Counted from the stretch's first letter, positions 23,237 to 32,288 are shown. The stretch: 64,000 nt of DNA from Chryseobacterium sp. ON_d1 (GCF_006829085.1 NZ_BJTC01000004.1:124001-188000), one strand, 5' to 3'. The notes: generated by a model not told the origin, from the letters alone. Numbers and translations: made by a program.

Positions 23237-25806
23237 ATGCTATTGAGCTTCATTAAAGCTTCAATGGGTGTCAAAGTATTGATATCTATTTTCGTAAGCT
23301 CCTCGCGGATATTCTCCAGAACAGGATCATCAAGCTGGAAGAATGAAAGCTGCATATTTTCCTCAGTTACCCTCTTGATACTTTCAGAAGTACCTCCACT
23401 TCCCTGGGTTCTGCTGGCTTCAAGGGTTTTAAGGATTTCATTTGCTCTGTTAACCACCTTCGCAGGCATTCCTGCCAGTTTTGCCACATGGATACCGAAA
23501 CTGTGCTCACTTCCACCCGGAACAAGCTTTCTCAGGAAAATAATATTTCCTTTGTTTTCCTGAATAGAAACGTGGAAATTTTTCACCCTTTCAAAATTGA
23601 CGGTCATTTCATTCAGCTCATGATAATGCGTTGCAAATAAGGTCTTTGCCTGGGTTGGGTGCTGATGAAGATATTCCGCAATCGCCCATGCAATAGAAAC
23701 CCCATCATAAGTAGATGTTCCACGGCCGATCTCATCCAGTAAGATCAGACTTCGCTCTGAAATATTATTCAGAATATTGGCTGCTTCATTCATTTCTACC
23801 ATGAAAGTAGATTCTCCCGCAGAAATATTATCGGTAGCTCCTACCCTTGTAAAGATCTTATCCAGCATCCCGATTTCAGCATGCTTTGCCGGTACAAAAC
23901 TTCCGATCTGAGCCAGAAGACACACAATGGCTGTCTGACGCAGAATTGCCGATTTACCGGCCATGTTAGGCCCTGTTACCATGATAATCTGCTGGGAATC
24001 TTTATCCAGGAAGATATCATTCGGGATGTACTTTTCTCCTAAAGGAAGTGCATTCTCAATAATTGGGTGTCTGGCTTCTTTTAAGTCGATTGCATAACCG
24101 TCATTCAAAACAGGTTTTGTATAGCTCTCGGAAACAGCCAGTTCGGATAATCCGGCAGCAACATCAAGCTGGGCAATGATATTGGAATTCCCCTGAATCT
24201 GATCAATATACACCATCGTTTCTGCGCATACATTTCTATACAGTGAAGTTTCCAGAACCCCTATTTTTTCTTCTGCGCCAAGAATCTGGTTTTCGTATTC
24301 TTTTAATTCTTCGGTAATATATCGTTCAGCATTTACCAGGGTCTGCTTTCTAACCCAGTCATCCGGAACTTTATCTTTATGTGTATTCCGGACTTCAATA
24401 TAGTATCCGAAAACATTATTAAAATCAATTTTCAGACTGGTAATGCCGGTTCTTTCAATCTCCCTCTGGCACATTTCATCCAGAAATCCACGTCCTTTGC
24501 TCTGAAGGTTTCTCAATCTGTCCAGCTCTTCAGAAACGCCCTCCTTAATGATATTTCCCTTGGCAATACTTACAGGAAGTTCTTCATTAAGATGATTCTG
24601 AAGAAATTTAATCAATTCTTCCTGGTCAAATAAAGGTTCAAGCCATGCCAGCACATCTGCATGAGGATGCAGTAAAGCTTTGATTTTATGAATATTAATT
24701 AAACTTTGACGCAGATATCCCAGTTCTTTTGGAGAGATTTTCTCTGCAGCCAGTTTTCCCATCAACCGGTCTAGGTCAGAAATGGATTTCAGAAGCTGGC
24801 AGATCTCATATTTCAGATGATCATTTTCATTTAAAAAGTCAATCAGGGAGAGTCTCCTCGTGATCTCATCCACAGATTTTAAAGGAAGAATAATTCTTCT
24901 TCTCAGTAACCTCCCTCCCATCGGAGTAGAAGTTTTGTCGATAATATCCAACAGAGATTTTCCTTGTGGATTACTTGGATAAACAATTTCCAGATTTCTC
25001 AGGGTAAAATTATCCATCATCAGATAATCTTCCTGGGGAATGATCTGAAGCTTTGTGATATGGGAAAGAAGATTGTGATGCGTATCCTCTACCAGATAAG
25101 CAAAAATAGCCCCTGCAGCAGTGATCGCCAACGGAAGACTTTCCACACCAAAACCCTTTAAAGAATTGGTTTTAAAGTGATTCGTTAATTTTTCATAAGC
25201 AAAATTATATTGGAAAGCCCAGTCTTCAAGCTTAAAGGCATTTTTGTTTTTTATCTGTTCCGGAATCTGTGTACTTCTCTGAAAAATAATCTCACTCGGA
25301 TCAAAAGTATTGACAATATGTAATAGCTTTTCCAGGTTTCCTTCACTTACCAGAAATTCTCCTGTAGAGATATCCACTAAGGCGATTCCGTATTTCTCTT
25401 TTTCTTTATGCAATGAAAGAAGGAAATTATTCTTTTTGGAATTTAATACCTGGTCATTGAACGTAACGCCGGGAGTAACAAGCTCAGTAACCCCTCTTTT
25501 TACAATTCCTTTCACCATTTTAGGATCTTCCAGCTGATCACAGATCGCGACTCTCATTCCCGCCCTCACCAGTTTCGGAAGATAGGAATCTATGGAATGG
25601 TGTGGGAAACCAGCCAGCTCCACACTTCCTTCACCGTTATTTCTTTTGGTAAGGACAATTCCCAGAATCTGAGATGTTTTCACAGCATCCTGCCCAAAAG
25701 TTTCATAAAAGTCCCCTACCCTGAAAAGTAAAAGCGCATCCGGGTATTTACCCTTGATGGTATTGTACTGTGTCATTAACGGGGTTTCCTTCTTTGATTT
25801 TGCCAT
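23215..25806 (-). CDS. mutS: DNA mismatch repair protein MutS
   Basis: An 863-residue MutS of full length. The mismatch-recognition domain has LLFRVGDFYETFGQDA (Phe-x-Glu wedge near residue 31-33). The lever/clamp region carries GYYIEVRN. The ATPase domain has Walker A TGPNMAGKSAILRQ (about 625), the FTRVGATDN segment, STFMVEMNE, and Walker B ILLDEIGRGTST. The C-terminal helix-turn-helix has ANEILKTLE. It recognises mispairs and recruits MutL. Monocistronic, minus strand. Confidence 0.97.
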   Translation of the reverse strand: MAKSKKETPLMTQYNTIKGKYPDALLLFRVGDFYETFGQDAVKTSQILGIVLTKRNNGEGSVELAGFPHHSIDSYLPKLVRAGMRVAICDQLEDPKMVKGIVKRGVTELVTPGVTFNDQVLNSKKNNFLLSLHKEKEKYGIALVDISTGEFLVSEGNLEKLLHIVNTFDPSEIIFQRSTQIPEQIKNKNAFKLEDWAFQYNFAYEKLTNHFKTNSLKGFGVESLPLAITAAGAIFAYLVEDTHHNLLSHITKLQIIPQEDYLMMDNFTLRNLEIVYPSNPQGKSLLDIIDKTSTPMGGRLLRRRIILPLKSVDEITRRLSLIDFLNENDHLKYEICQLLKSISDLDRLMGKLAAEKISPKELGYLRQSLINIHKIKALLHPHADVLAWLEPLFDQEELIKFLQNHLNEELPVSIAKGNIIKEGVSEELDRLRNLQSKGRGFLDEMCQREIERTGITSLKIDFNNVFGYYIEVRNTHKDKVPDDWVRKQTLVNAERYITEELKEYENQILGAEEKIGVLETSLYRNVCAETMVYIDQIQGNSNIIAQLDVAAGLSELAVSESYTKPVLNDGYAIDLKEARHPIIENALPLGEKYIPNDIFLDKDSQQIIMVTGPNMAGKSAILRQTAIVCLLAQIGSFVPAKHAEIGMLDKIFTRVGATDNISAGESTFMVEMNEAANILNNISERSLILLDEIGRGTSTYDGVSIAWAIAEYLHQHPTQAKTLFATHYHELNEMTVNFERVKNFHVSIQENKGNIIFLRKLVPGGSEHSFGIHVAKLAGMPAKVVNRANEILKTLEASRTQGSGGTSESIKRVTEENMQLSFFQLDDPVLENIREELTKIDINTLTPIEALMKLNSIKKMIGG

Positions 25807-25930
25807 AGTAAAAAATGAGCCCCAAATTTAAAAAAATAATTCAGGGTAATAGAATTGTTTATCGGTTAATCTTCCCTCTCTTTTCTTTATCAGTAATTAA
25901 TCGTATTTTCACCATCAAATCACATTATTT

Positions 25931-26461
25931 ATGGAATTTCCTGTTTTAGAGACAGAAAGGCTTATTTTGCGCCAGCTTACTTTTAATGATACCCAGGACC
26001 TGTTCGAGTATTTTTCTCTGGATGAAGTCATGCAATATTATGACCTGGAAACCTTTAAAACAGAAGATGATTCCCGGCGCATTATCCGGCATTTCAACAG
26101 TGAATTTGAAAAAGGGAAGGGATACAGATGGGCCTTGGAACTGAAATCCAGCGGAAAAGTTATAGGTACATGTGGCTATCATAACTGGTACAGGGAACAT
26201 TTCAGAGCTGAGATCGGCTATGAACTCAATCCTAAATTCTGGCAGCAGTCTTATATGAAAGAAGCCATTCTTCCTATCCTGACCTATGGGTTTGAAACCA
26301 TGAGGCTGCACCGTGTAGATGCATTCATAGATCCATCCAATATTTCTTCTGAAAAGCTGTTGTCTTCTTTAAATTTCAGTAAAGAAGGCACGTTGAAAGA
26401 TTATTTTTTTGAAAAAGGAAAATTCGTTGATGCAACAATCTTTGGACTTATCAATAAATAA
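25931..26461 (+). CDS. GNAT-family N-acetyltransferase (RimJ/RimL type)
   Basis: A 176-residue acetyltransferase. The opening LETERLILRQLTFND and the mid-segment GYELNPKFWQQSYMKEAI, followed by HRVDAFIDPSNISSEKLL and LNFSKEGTLKDYFFEKGK, are the usual RimJ/RimL-like acetyl-CoA fold. The substrate may be a protein N-terminus or a small amine. It lies between mutS (divergent) and an inverted-repeat element. Confidence 0.88.
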   Translation: MEFPVLETERLILRQLTFNDTQDLFEYFSLDEVMQYYDLETFKTEDDSRRIIRHFNSEFEKGKGYRWALELKSSGKVIGTCGYHNWYREHFRAEIGYELNPKFWQQSYMKEAILPILTYGFETMRLHRVDAFIDPSNISSEKLLSSLNFSKEGTLKDYFFEKGKFVDATIFGLINK

Positions 26462-26464
26462 GCG

Positions 26465-26577
26465 GGAAGCTCGAGGATGGAAGATGTAAGTTTGTATGTG
26501 TCATGTAATGGCTGGTTATCTTTTAAAGGTATTTAAGTTGTACTAAGCTGTGAAGAGTCTTCCAGCTTCCAGCATCC
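26465..26577. repeat. Intergenic element with imperfect 20-bp terminal inverted repeats
   Basis: The left end (26465-26484, GGAAGCTCGAGGATGGAAGA) and the inverse of the right end (26558-26577) match at 16 of 20 positions. It fills nearly all the space between the GNAT and cupin genes and contains no ORF. It could fold into a long hairpin and act as a shared terminator, or be a small non-autonomous repeat. Confidence 0.5.
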
Positions 26578-26592
26578 TTTTTCCTTTCTTCT

Positions 26593-27471
26593 TTATTTCC
26601 CTGCCTTCAGATGTCTTTCCAATGCTTCTGAACTTTTCTTATAGGCCCATTTCTGTTTGTAATTCACCCATTTAGCTTTGAAAAGCTTTCGCATCAGCTT
26701 ATCTGTGTATCTCATAATAAAAACATGATACAGCATATTGGCAAAAACATTAGGTTTATTGGGAAGAGCCCTTAAAGAAAGGGAAAAACCAGGTTCCAGG
26801 TATCGGTTAAAATGCCAGAAAGCCCCAGGAATAAAAAGGGCATCGCCATGCTCCATGAAAATCTCGTATCCTCTGGCATATTTCAAGGCGGGAAACTTCT
26901 CATAATCCGGATTTTCATAATCCAGTTCGTAAATGGTATGGACGGATAAAGGAACTTTATATAAAAAAGGAGACTGTTTCTGATCAAACAGCAGGATTCT
27001 TTTCTTACCTTCAAAATGAATATGCATAAAATCACCCAGGTCTACATCATAATGCATTAAAACATGTGCTTCGCTTCCTCCGAAAAATAAAGTTGGAAGC
27101 CTTTTAAAAAACTTCATACCAAGGTCCGGATATGTAAAATTTTTCAGCAGCTCAGGAAGTTTATCTGTGATGATATAGAAAAAGATCCGAAGATCCGAAG
27201 GTTTATTTTTTATGGTATCAATATATTCCTTCATTTTCATCCGGGTTACCGGAGCATCAGAACTTTTCGATGCATCAGCAGGTTTATTATCATACAGGGG
27301 AACTTCCTGATCTCCCGCCTTTTCACGGATATAGGCAAGATTCCATTTGTCAAAAGCATCCCATCGGCTGGCAAAATTCTTGATTAACAAGGGTTTCTGC
27401 TTTTTAAAATAATTTTTCTGAAAATCTTCTTTACTGATATCATTGACAATATCTACGTTTTCGAGGATCAT
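26593..27471 (-). CDS. Cupin-like (JmjC/FIH-type) oxygenase domain protein
   Basis: A 292-residue cupin_8 protein. KPLLIKNFASRWDAFDKWN near residue 25-45 is the family entry motif. The metal ligands fit LMHYDVDLGDFMHI (His-x-Asp) and the distal His in IPGAFWHFNRYL. Such proteins are Fe(II)/2-oxoglutarate hydroxylases or their relatives. The ATG that yields MILENVDIVND is preferred to an upstream TTG. Its target is unknown. Confidence 0.85.
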   Translation of the reverse strand: MILENVDIVNDISKEDFQKNYFKKQKPLLIKNFASRWDAFDKWNLAYIREKAGDQEVPLYDNKPADASKSSDAPVTRMKMKEYIDTIKNKPSDLRIFFYIITDKLPELLKNFTYPDLGMKFFKRLPTLFFGGSEAHVLMHYDVDLGDFMHIHFEGKKRILLFDQKQSPFLYKVPLSVHTIYELDYENPDYEKFPALKYARGYEIFMEHGDALFIPGAFWHFNRYLEPGFSLSLRALPNKPNVFANMLYHVFIMRYTDKLMRKLFKAKWVNYKQKWAYKKSSEALERHLKAGK

Positions 27472-27609
27472 GTATTTTGAATTTAATGCGAAATAAAAAT
27501 AGTCTTTTTTTGAAACTTGCAAAAATTTTAAAAGAAGAGATGTAAGCTAAAGAAAAAAATTAATGCAATTCCGCAGTACAAAACAGCCCGCCTTCTTACC
27601 GTTTGAAGC

Positions 27610-27768
27610 TCATCCCAGCAGATACATTATGACAGAGATGATTCCTCCCAAAATAATAACCGCGCATCCCTGCGGGCTCTTAGATCTTCTGCTGCCGTAT
27701 TTATTCACATAATGGCCGCTTACCCAGGTCCCGTTTTTTTTAAAGTGCCCTTTTCTGTAATATCCCAT
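27610..27768 (-). CDS. Small conserved-looking membrane protein (52 aa)
   Basis: A 53-codon reading frame with an ATG start and TGA stop. The first 30 residues are basic and aromatic (MGYYRKGHFKKNGTWVSGHY, then VNKYGSRRSK). The last part is one hydrophobic helix (CAVIILGGIISVIMYLLG). The K-G-x-F/Y-x-K-x-G-T-x-V motif recalls short Bacteroidetes proteins with a GxYVxxHxR-type head. It fills the gap between the cupin and bestrophin genes. Function unknown. Confidence 0.65.
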   Translation of the reverse strand: MGYYRKGHFKKNGTWVSGHYVNKYGSRRSKSPQGCAVIILGGIISVIMYLLG

Positions 27769-27876
27769 ATTTTAGTTTTAAGACAAAATAAGGGGGTCTG
27801 TCAAAATAAATATTACGGTTTTCCGTAAATCAGCACTAAATGAAAAAAAATTATATTTGTGGTAACAAGTGAATTT

Positions 27877-28755
27877 ATGAGAGTCTACAATACCAAACAT
27901 TTCCTTAAAATCCTTTTCAGTTTGCACAAAAGTGATACCCTGAAAATTCTTTTTCCAAGTATGCTTCTTGTAGGGTTGTACTCATGGGGAATTCAGTATC
28001 TGGAGGTGGAATATCTGCATCTTACCTCAAAATCAGGGATCAGCAATGTGGGAATGATTCACTCTCTGCTGGGTTTTGTGCTTTCACTTTTATTGGTATT
28101 CAGAACGAATACCGCTTATGACAGATGGTGGGAAGGCCGAAAACTTTGGGGAAAACTGGTGAATGACACCAGAAACTTTGCGATAAAAATCAATACCATT
28201 CTTGGTGATAACCGTCAGGATGCTGAACAGATTGCAAGATATCTGAAATTCTTTCCTCATTTTTTAGCGAAACATCTCTCTAAGGAATCTACAAGACTGG
28301 CTTTGGATGAAGATTATTCTGAAATTGAAAGTTCTTTAAAAAATCATGGCCCAAGCGAAATGATTATCCTGTTAAGTCATAAACTGAACCAATTAAAAAA
28401 AGAAAGAAAAATCTCAGAAGTTGAAATGCTGTATTTAGACACTCAGCTTTCAGGGTTTCTTGATGTATGCGGAGGCTGTGAGAGAATCAAAAACACCCCG
28501 ATTCCTTATTCTTACTCTTCTTTCATTAAGAAATTTATTATTCTGTACGTTTTTGCCCTGCCTATTGCTTACGTGATCACCATTGGGCTTTTCATGATCC
28601 CTCTTACCGTTTTTGTATATTATGTACTGATGAGTCTTGAGCTTATTGCAGAAGAAATTGAAGATCCTTTCAACAATGATGAAAATGATATTCCTATGGA
28701 AACCTTAGCCCAGAATATTGAGAAGAACGTACATCAAATCATGAACCGAAAATAA
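27877..28755 (+). CDS. Bestrophin-family ion channel
   Basis: A 292-residue protein of the bestrophin/UPF0187 family, which in bacteria forms pentameric cation-selective channels. Seen are HSLLGFVLSLLLVFRTNTAY, DRWWEGRKLWGKLVNDTRN, IPYSYSSFIKKFIILY and the C-terminal EEIEDPFNNDENDIPMETL. Helices lie near residues 22-40, 55-75, 205-225 and 230-250. I start at the ATG; an upstream GTG overlaps a TATATTTG -7 box (27852-27859) and so would precede the transcript. Confidence 0.93.
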   Translation: MRVYNTKHFLKILFSLHKSDTLKILFPSMLLVGLYSWGIQYLEVEYLHLTSKSGISNVGMIHSLLGFVLSLLLVFRTNTAYDRWWEGRKLWGKLVNDTRNFAIKINTILGDNRQDAEQIARYLKFFPHFLAKHLSKESTRLALDEDYSEIESSLKNHGPSEMIILLSHKLNQLKKERKISEVEMLYLDTQLSGFLDVCGGCERIKNTPIPYSYSSFIKKFIILYVFALPIAYVITIGLFMIPLTVFVYYVLMSLELIAEEIEDPFNNDENDIPMETLAQNIEKNVHQIMNRK

Positions 28756-28756
28756 A

Positions 28757-28785
28757 AAATCAAGCTATTAAAGCTTGATTTCTTT
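28757..28785. terminator. Bidirectional terminator after the bestrophin gene
   Basis: A 10-bp perfect stem, AAATCAAGCT with AGCTTGATTT, and a five-base loop. The stop codon of the convergent gene lies within the loop. Confidence 0.85.
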
Positions 28786-29367
28786 CAGTTCGCCGTCCTG
28801 TTTTATTTCTACAAATTTACTTTCCCTGTTAGCTGCAGAATATCCATAGAAAAATGTACTGTATATCGGAGTTGAGTACAAATAGGCTCCATAACCGTTA
28901 TAGGCATCTGAAGTTCCGGTTTGCTTCTGATAACTTGCTGTGGCTGTAAAATTGACGATGGTTTCAAGGTAATATTTCCCCGGCTTCAGCTTTTCGAATT
29001 TAAACCTTCCATGATCATCCGTTAAGGCTTCTACTCTATATTTGAAAGCTTCTTCAGACATATATACTGTAGTCTTTTTATTTTCATATTTCCTTCTCAT
29101 GTCGTAAAATTCCTGAAAATAAGGTGTTACAGGAAATAGCATGACAACAGTTCCTTTGGGTGCATAATGTTTTTCTCCAAGCAATGGCTTAATACCCCAA
29201 TTGTTTTTTTGTTTCGTGGAAGCTACTCCTTCAATCGTAGAATTTCCAAAGCCCAGCATATCTCTTGCAAGTTTTTTATCGAAAAAAGCCTGAGGATAAT
29301 AGGTATTCTGTGCTTCCAGATACATAAATCCAAACATTAATATGAATAATGTGAATAATTTTTTCAT
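28768..29367 (-). CDS. Secreted protein with carboxypeptidase-regulatory-like segment
   Basis: A 199-residue protein with a signal peptide (MKKLFTLFILMFGFMYLEAQ). The segment DDHGRFKFEKLKPGKYYLET (about 125-145) is typical of a CarboxypepD_reg/SdrD-B fold strand pair. A Tyr-rich stretch (YNGYGAYLYSTPIYSTFFYG) follows. The upstream extension of the frame does not fit a signal peptide and is rejected. It is divergent from the MORN/YwqK gene, with 55 bases between starts. Function unknown. Confidence 0.75.
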   Translation of the reverse strand: MKKLFTLFILMFGFMYLEAQNTYYPQAFFDKKLARDMLGFGNSTIEGVASTKQKNNWGIKPLLGEKHYAPKGTVVMLFPVTPYFQEFYDMRRKYENKKTTVYMSEEAFKYRVEALTDDHGRFKFEKLKPGKYYLETIVNFTATASYQKQTGTSDAYNGYGAYLYSTPIYSTFFYGYSAANRESKFVEIKQDGELKEIKL

Positions 29368-29422
29368 AGTATATTTTTGAGTCAAATATAAGTATTTTAC
29401 TATTTTTGAAATAAAAATAGCT

Positions 29423-30043
29423 ATGAAGTATATTTTCTTATTATTTTTTTCTGTTTCTGCCGTTGTCACGGCACAGAAACCTTGTGGATACAAAGACGGA
29501 TTACAGGAGGGATCCTGCAGAGAATTTTATGACAACGGGCAGGTAAAAAATGTGGTAGAGTGGAAAAAAGGAAAACTGGACGGTGATGCTGTTTTTTATT
29601 ATGATACCGGAAAAATACAGTCAAAAGGAGAATACAAAAAGGGATTCAAAGTCAAAGAATGGTCCTATTTTGATAAAAATGGGGTACTCACTTCCAAAGA
29701 AGCTTTCAGAAACGGAGAAAAAAATATTTATGATAACAGCCTTACAGCTACTTTTTACTCTCCGGCCGGTAAAATAACTGAAATTTCGAATTATAAATTC
29801 AATAAATTACAGGGAGAAAGCAAAACCTTCTATGAAGACGGAAAATCAATAAAGGACGTGGGCCAGTATGATAATGGTCTTGCTGTAGGAAAATGGAAAG
29901 TGTTTTATCCGTCAGGAAAGTTACAGCGCGAAACTGAATTTGCCAACGACAAAAGAAACGGCAACAGAGTTCATTACCGTGAAGACGGAAGCATAGAAAA
30001 GACAGAGGTCTATAAAGACGGAAAATTAATCTCAACAAAATAA
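29423..30043 (+). CDS. Secreted MORN/YwqK-type repeat protein
   Basis: A 206-residue protein with a signal peptide (MKYIFLLFFSVSAVVTAQ). It has six or seven repeats of the type G-x-x-x-x-FYDNGQVKNVVEWKKGKLDG, with YDTGKIQSKGEYKKG, YPSGKLQRETEFANDK and YREDGSIEKTEVYKDG as clear copies. Such proteins are often labelled toxin-antitoxin YwqK-like antitoxins, but no toxin is next to it and export makes an antitoxin role unlikely. It precedes the SpoU methyltransferase by five bases. Confidence 0.83.
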   Translation: MKYIFLLFFSVSAVVTAQKPCGYKDGLQEGSCREFYDNGQVKNVVEWKKGKLDGDAVFYYDTGKIQSKGEYKKGFKVKEWSYFDKNGVLTSKEAFRNGEKNIYDNSLTATFYSPAGKITEISNYKFNKLQGESKTFYEDGKSIKDVGQYDNGLAVGKWKVFYPSGKLQRETEFANDKRNGNRVHYREDGSIEKTEVYKDGKLISTK

Positions 30044-30048
30044 TACAA

Positions 30049-30579
30049 TTGGTACAGAAACTAAAACTGGAAGAGCTTAACAGAATAGATGTGGAAACAT
30101 TTAAGAAGGTTGAAAAAATTCCGGTGGTCATCATTTTAGATAATATCAGAAGTATGCACAATGTGGGTGCAGCCTTCAGAACGGCAGACGCTTTTTTAAT
30201 TGAAAGAATAATCCTTTGTGGAATTACGCCTCAGCCCCCTCACCGCGAGATCCATAAGGCGGCATTGGGCGCTACGGAAAGTGTAGACTGGTCCCATGAA
30301 ACAGATACCAATACGGCGATTGCTGATCTGAAAAGCAAAGGTTATGAAATCATCGGGATTGAGCAGACGACTGACAGTCAGCTGATCACTGATTTTACGA
30401 TTGATCAATCAAAAAAATATGCTTTGATTTTAGGAAATGAAGTAGAAGGAATCAGCGATGAAGTTCTTCCTGAAGTGGATGTTTTTTTAGAAATTCCACA
30501 GCTTGGAACCAAGCATTCTCTTAATGTAAGCGTATGCGCCGGAATTGTGATGTGGGAATTTGCAAAAGCGTTAAAATAA
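30049..30579 (+). CDS. SpoU/TrmH-family RNA 2'-O-methyltransferase
   Basis: A 176-residue SPOUT methyltransferase with all three motifs: MHNVGAAFRTADAF (motif 1), LILGNEVEGISDEVLPEVD (motif 2) and IPQLGTKHSLNVSVCAG (motif 3), which form the trefoil-knot SAM site. It probably methylates tRNA or rRNA ribose. The best start is a TTG; the frame upstream has no ATG or GTG before a stop. The start lies five bases after the MORN gene, so translation may be coupled. Confidence 0.9.
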   Translation: MVQKLKLEELNRIDVETFKKVEKIPVVIILDNIRSMHNVGAAFRTADAFLIERIILCGITPQPPHREIHKAALGATESVDWSHETDTNTAIADLKSKGYEIIGIEQTTDSQLITDFTIDQSKKYALILGNEVEGISDEVLPEVDVFLEIPQLGTKHSLNVSVCAGIVMWEFAKALK

Positions 30580-30582
30580 AAA

Positions 30583-30616
30583 AACTGCATATGTCCTTAG
30601 TAGACAGTGCAGTTTG
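30583..30616 (+). terminator. Weak hairpin after the SpoU methyltransferase gene
   Basis: Arms AAACTGCA and TGCAGTTT are separated by 18 bases and followed by an A/T-rich segment without a clean U run. It starts three bases after the stop. The rest of the gap to the CBS gene holds no ORF of note; TAAATTAG at 30755-30762 resembles a variant -7 box. Confidence 0.4.
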
Positions 30617-30766
30617 AAATAAATCTAATAAAAAGTAAAAATGAAAGGCGACAAAGGTACTTTATTTTTCTTTACGAACAAATTTTGACGGCACTTTTTT
30701 TGTTTCACCTTAAAAAAAGTCGGGTTTTCAGAAAAAGTTTCATTTAATTTTTTATAAATTAGCACA

Positions 30767-31420
30767 ATGTTTATCAAGGACTATATCTCAAAAGACTTTC
30801 CATGTTTTAGCCTGTCTGACTCCATAGAGTCGGCCAGAAACACCTTGGAAGATTTTGGATATTCCCACGTTTTCATCAAAAAATCCCATCACTTCTACGG
30901 AGCTCTTGCCATGGACTTTTTATATGAAGAAGACGGTGGTACCCTGAAAGATCTGGAACATCAGATTGAACGGTTTGCCATTCTGGAAGACAACAATATT
31001 ATGGACAGCATCCGTCTGTTTTATACCTTCAGTTCCAATGTGATTCCGGTGATCAATAAAAGTGAAAAGTATCTGGGATATATTACCTGTGAAGATATTT
31101 TCCAGGACCTTTCCCGTTATCCGCTGTTTTCAGAAACCGGAGCTATTCTTACGATAGAAACTCCTGCCAGAAAATATTCTATGACGGAAATTGCCAATAT
31201 CGTAGAAAGTAACAATTCGAAGTTTTACGGAGGATTTATAAGCTTTATGTCGGATGAAGTGATTCATGTTACTATAAAAATCAGCAATGAAAATCTGGCC
31301 TCGATAGACTCAACCTTTGACCGGTATGACTACAGAATTGTTGAGAAATACTATTCTGATGAAAAATCCGATCTGTTTAAAGACCGATTTGGTTTTTTAC
31401 AAAAATTCATAGAAATATAA
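30767..31420 (+). CDS. CBS-domain protein
   Basis: A 217-residue protein. A CBS pair occupies about residues 5-130 (CFSLSDSIESARNTLEDFGY, VIPVINKSEKYLGYITCEDI). The last 85 residues form an alpha/beta domain (EIANIVESNNSKFYGGFI, VTIKISNENLASIDSTFDRY) that looks ACT-like. It would sense an adenine nucleotide or similar ligand. It is one base from nadK, a pairing that suggests regulation tied to NAD(P) synthesis, though direct contact is only inferred. Confidence 0.85.
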   Translation: MFIKDYISKDFPCFSLSDSIESARNTLEDFGYSHVFIKKSHHFYGALAMDFLYEEDGGTLKDLEHQIERFAILEDNNIMDSIRLFYTFSSNVIPVINKSEKYLGYITCEDIFQDLSRYPLFSETGAILTIETPARKYSMTEIANIVESNNSKFYGGFISFMSDEVIHVTIKISNENLASIDSTFDRYDYRIVEKYYSDEKSDLFKDRFGFLQKFIEI

Positions 31421-31421
31421 C

Positions 31422-32288
31422 ATGAAGGCAGCCATATATTCTCAGAAAAAAGATCTTGATACTTTTTTATATTTAAGCAAGTTTATCTCTGAACTTGAAG
31501 CAAGAGGTGTAAAATCTGTTCTGTATGATGAAATGGCTGAGGCATTGCAGTTTTCAAAAATATTTGAAACCTTCAATTCCAAACAGGATCTTCTGGATAA
31601 AGAAGTGGACCTGTTCTTCACTTTCGGTGGCGATGGAACGATTGTCAACTCTTTAACTTTTATTGAAGATCTCGAAATTCCAGTAGTGGGAGTGAATACG
31701 GGAAGATTGGGGTTTTTAGCCTTTTTCACGAAAGAAGAAGCCTTTAAAGAACTGGATTCTATCTTAAAAGGGGATGTGAAAACCAGCCGCCGTTCGGTGA
31801 TTGAAGTTGTTTCTCCAAAGCTTGAAGGGGCTTTTCCTTACGCATTAAATGATGTTACCGTTTCCAGAAAAGAAACCACATCCATGATCACCGTAGATTC
31901 TTATATCAATGATGAGTTTTTGAATGTATTCTGGGGCGACGGTGTAATTATTTCAACCCCCACCGGTTCTACTGCCTACTCTCTGAGCTGTGGAGGACCA
32001 ATCATCTCTCCCAACAACGAAAATTTCGTCATCACTCCTATTGCCCCTCACAATCTGAATGTGAGACCTTTAGTCGTAAATGATAAAGTAGAAATAAAAT
32101 TCAGGGTGGAAAGCCGGGTACCTCAATACTCTCTTTCCTTAGACTCCCGATTGATACATATAGAAACGGATAAAGAAATCATTATCAAAAAAGCAAAATT
32201 CCAGCTTCTTCTCGTACAGCCCAACAGTTTAAGTTTCTACGAAACCATCCGCCAGAAGCTACTTTGGGGCAGAGATAAAAGAAATTAG
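31422..32288 (+). CDS. nadK: NAD kinase
   Basis: A 288-residue ATP-NAD kinase. Motifs: FTFGGDGTIVNS (GGDGT near residue 66), VGVNTGRLGFLAFF, TPTGSTAYSLSCGGPII and VTPIAPHNLNVRPLV in the family form (ITPIAPHNLNVRPLV here). It makes NADP from NAD in the cytoplasm. The start follows the CBS gene after one base. Confidence 0.97.
   Translation: MKAAIYSQKKDLDTFLYLSKFISELEARGVKSVLYDEMAEALQFSKIFETFNSKQDLLDKEVDLFFTFGGDGTIVNSLTFIEDLEIPVVGVNTGRLGFLAFFTKEEAFKELDSILKGDVKTSRRSVIEVVSPKLEGAFPYALNDVTVSRKETTSMITVDSYINDEFLNVFWGDGVIISTPTGSTAYSLSCGGPIISPNNENFVITPIAPHNLNVRPLVVNDKVEIKFRVESRVPQYSLSLDSRLIHIETDKEIIIKKAKFQLLLVQPNSLSFYETIRQKLLWGRDKRN

Noticed and set aside
29423..30043. YwqK-like antitoxin of a toxin-antitoxin pair
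   Set aside because: The protein has a signal peptide and no toxin gene adjoins it; MORN-like repeats alone do not show antitoxin function.
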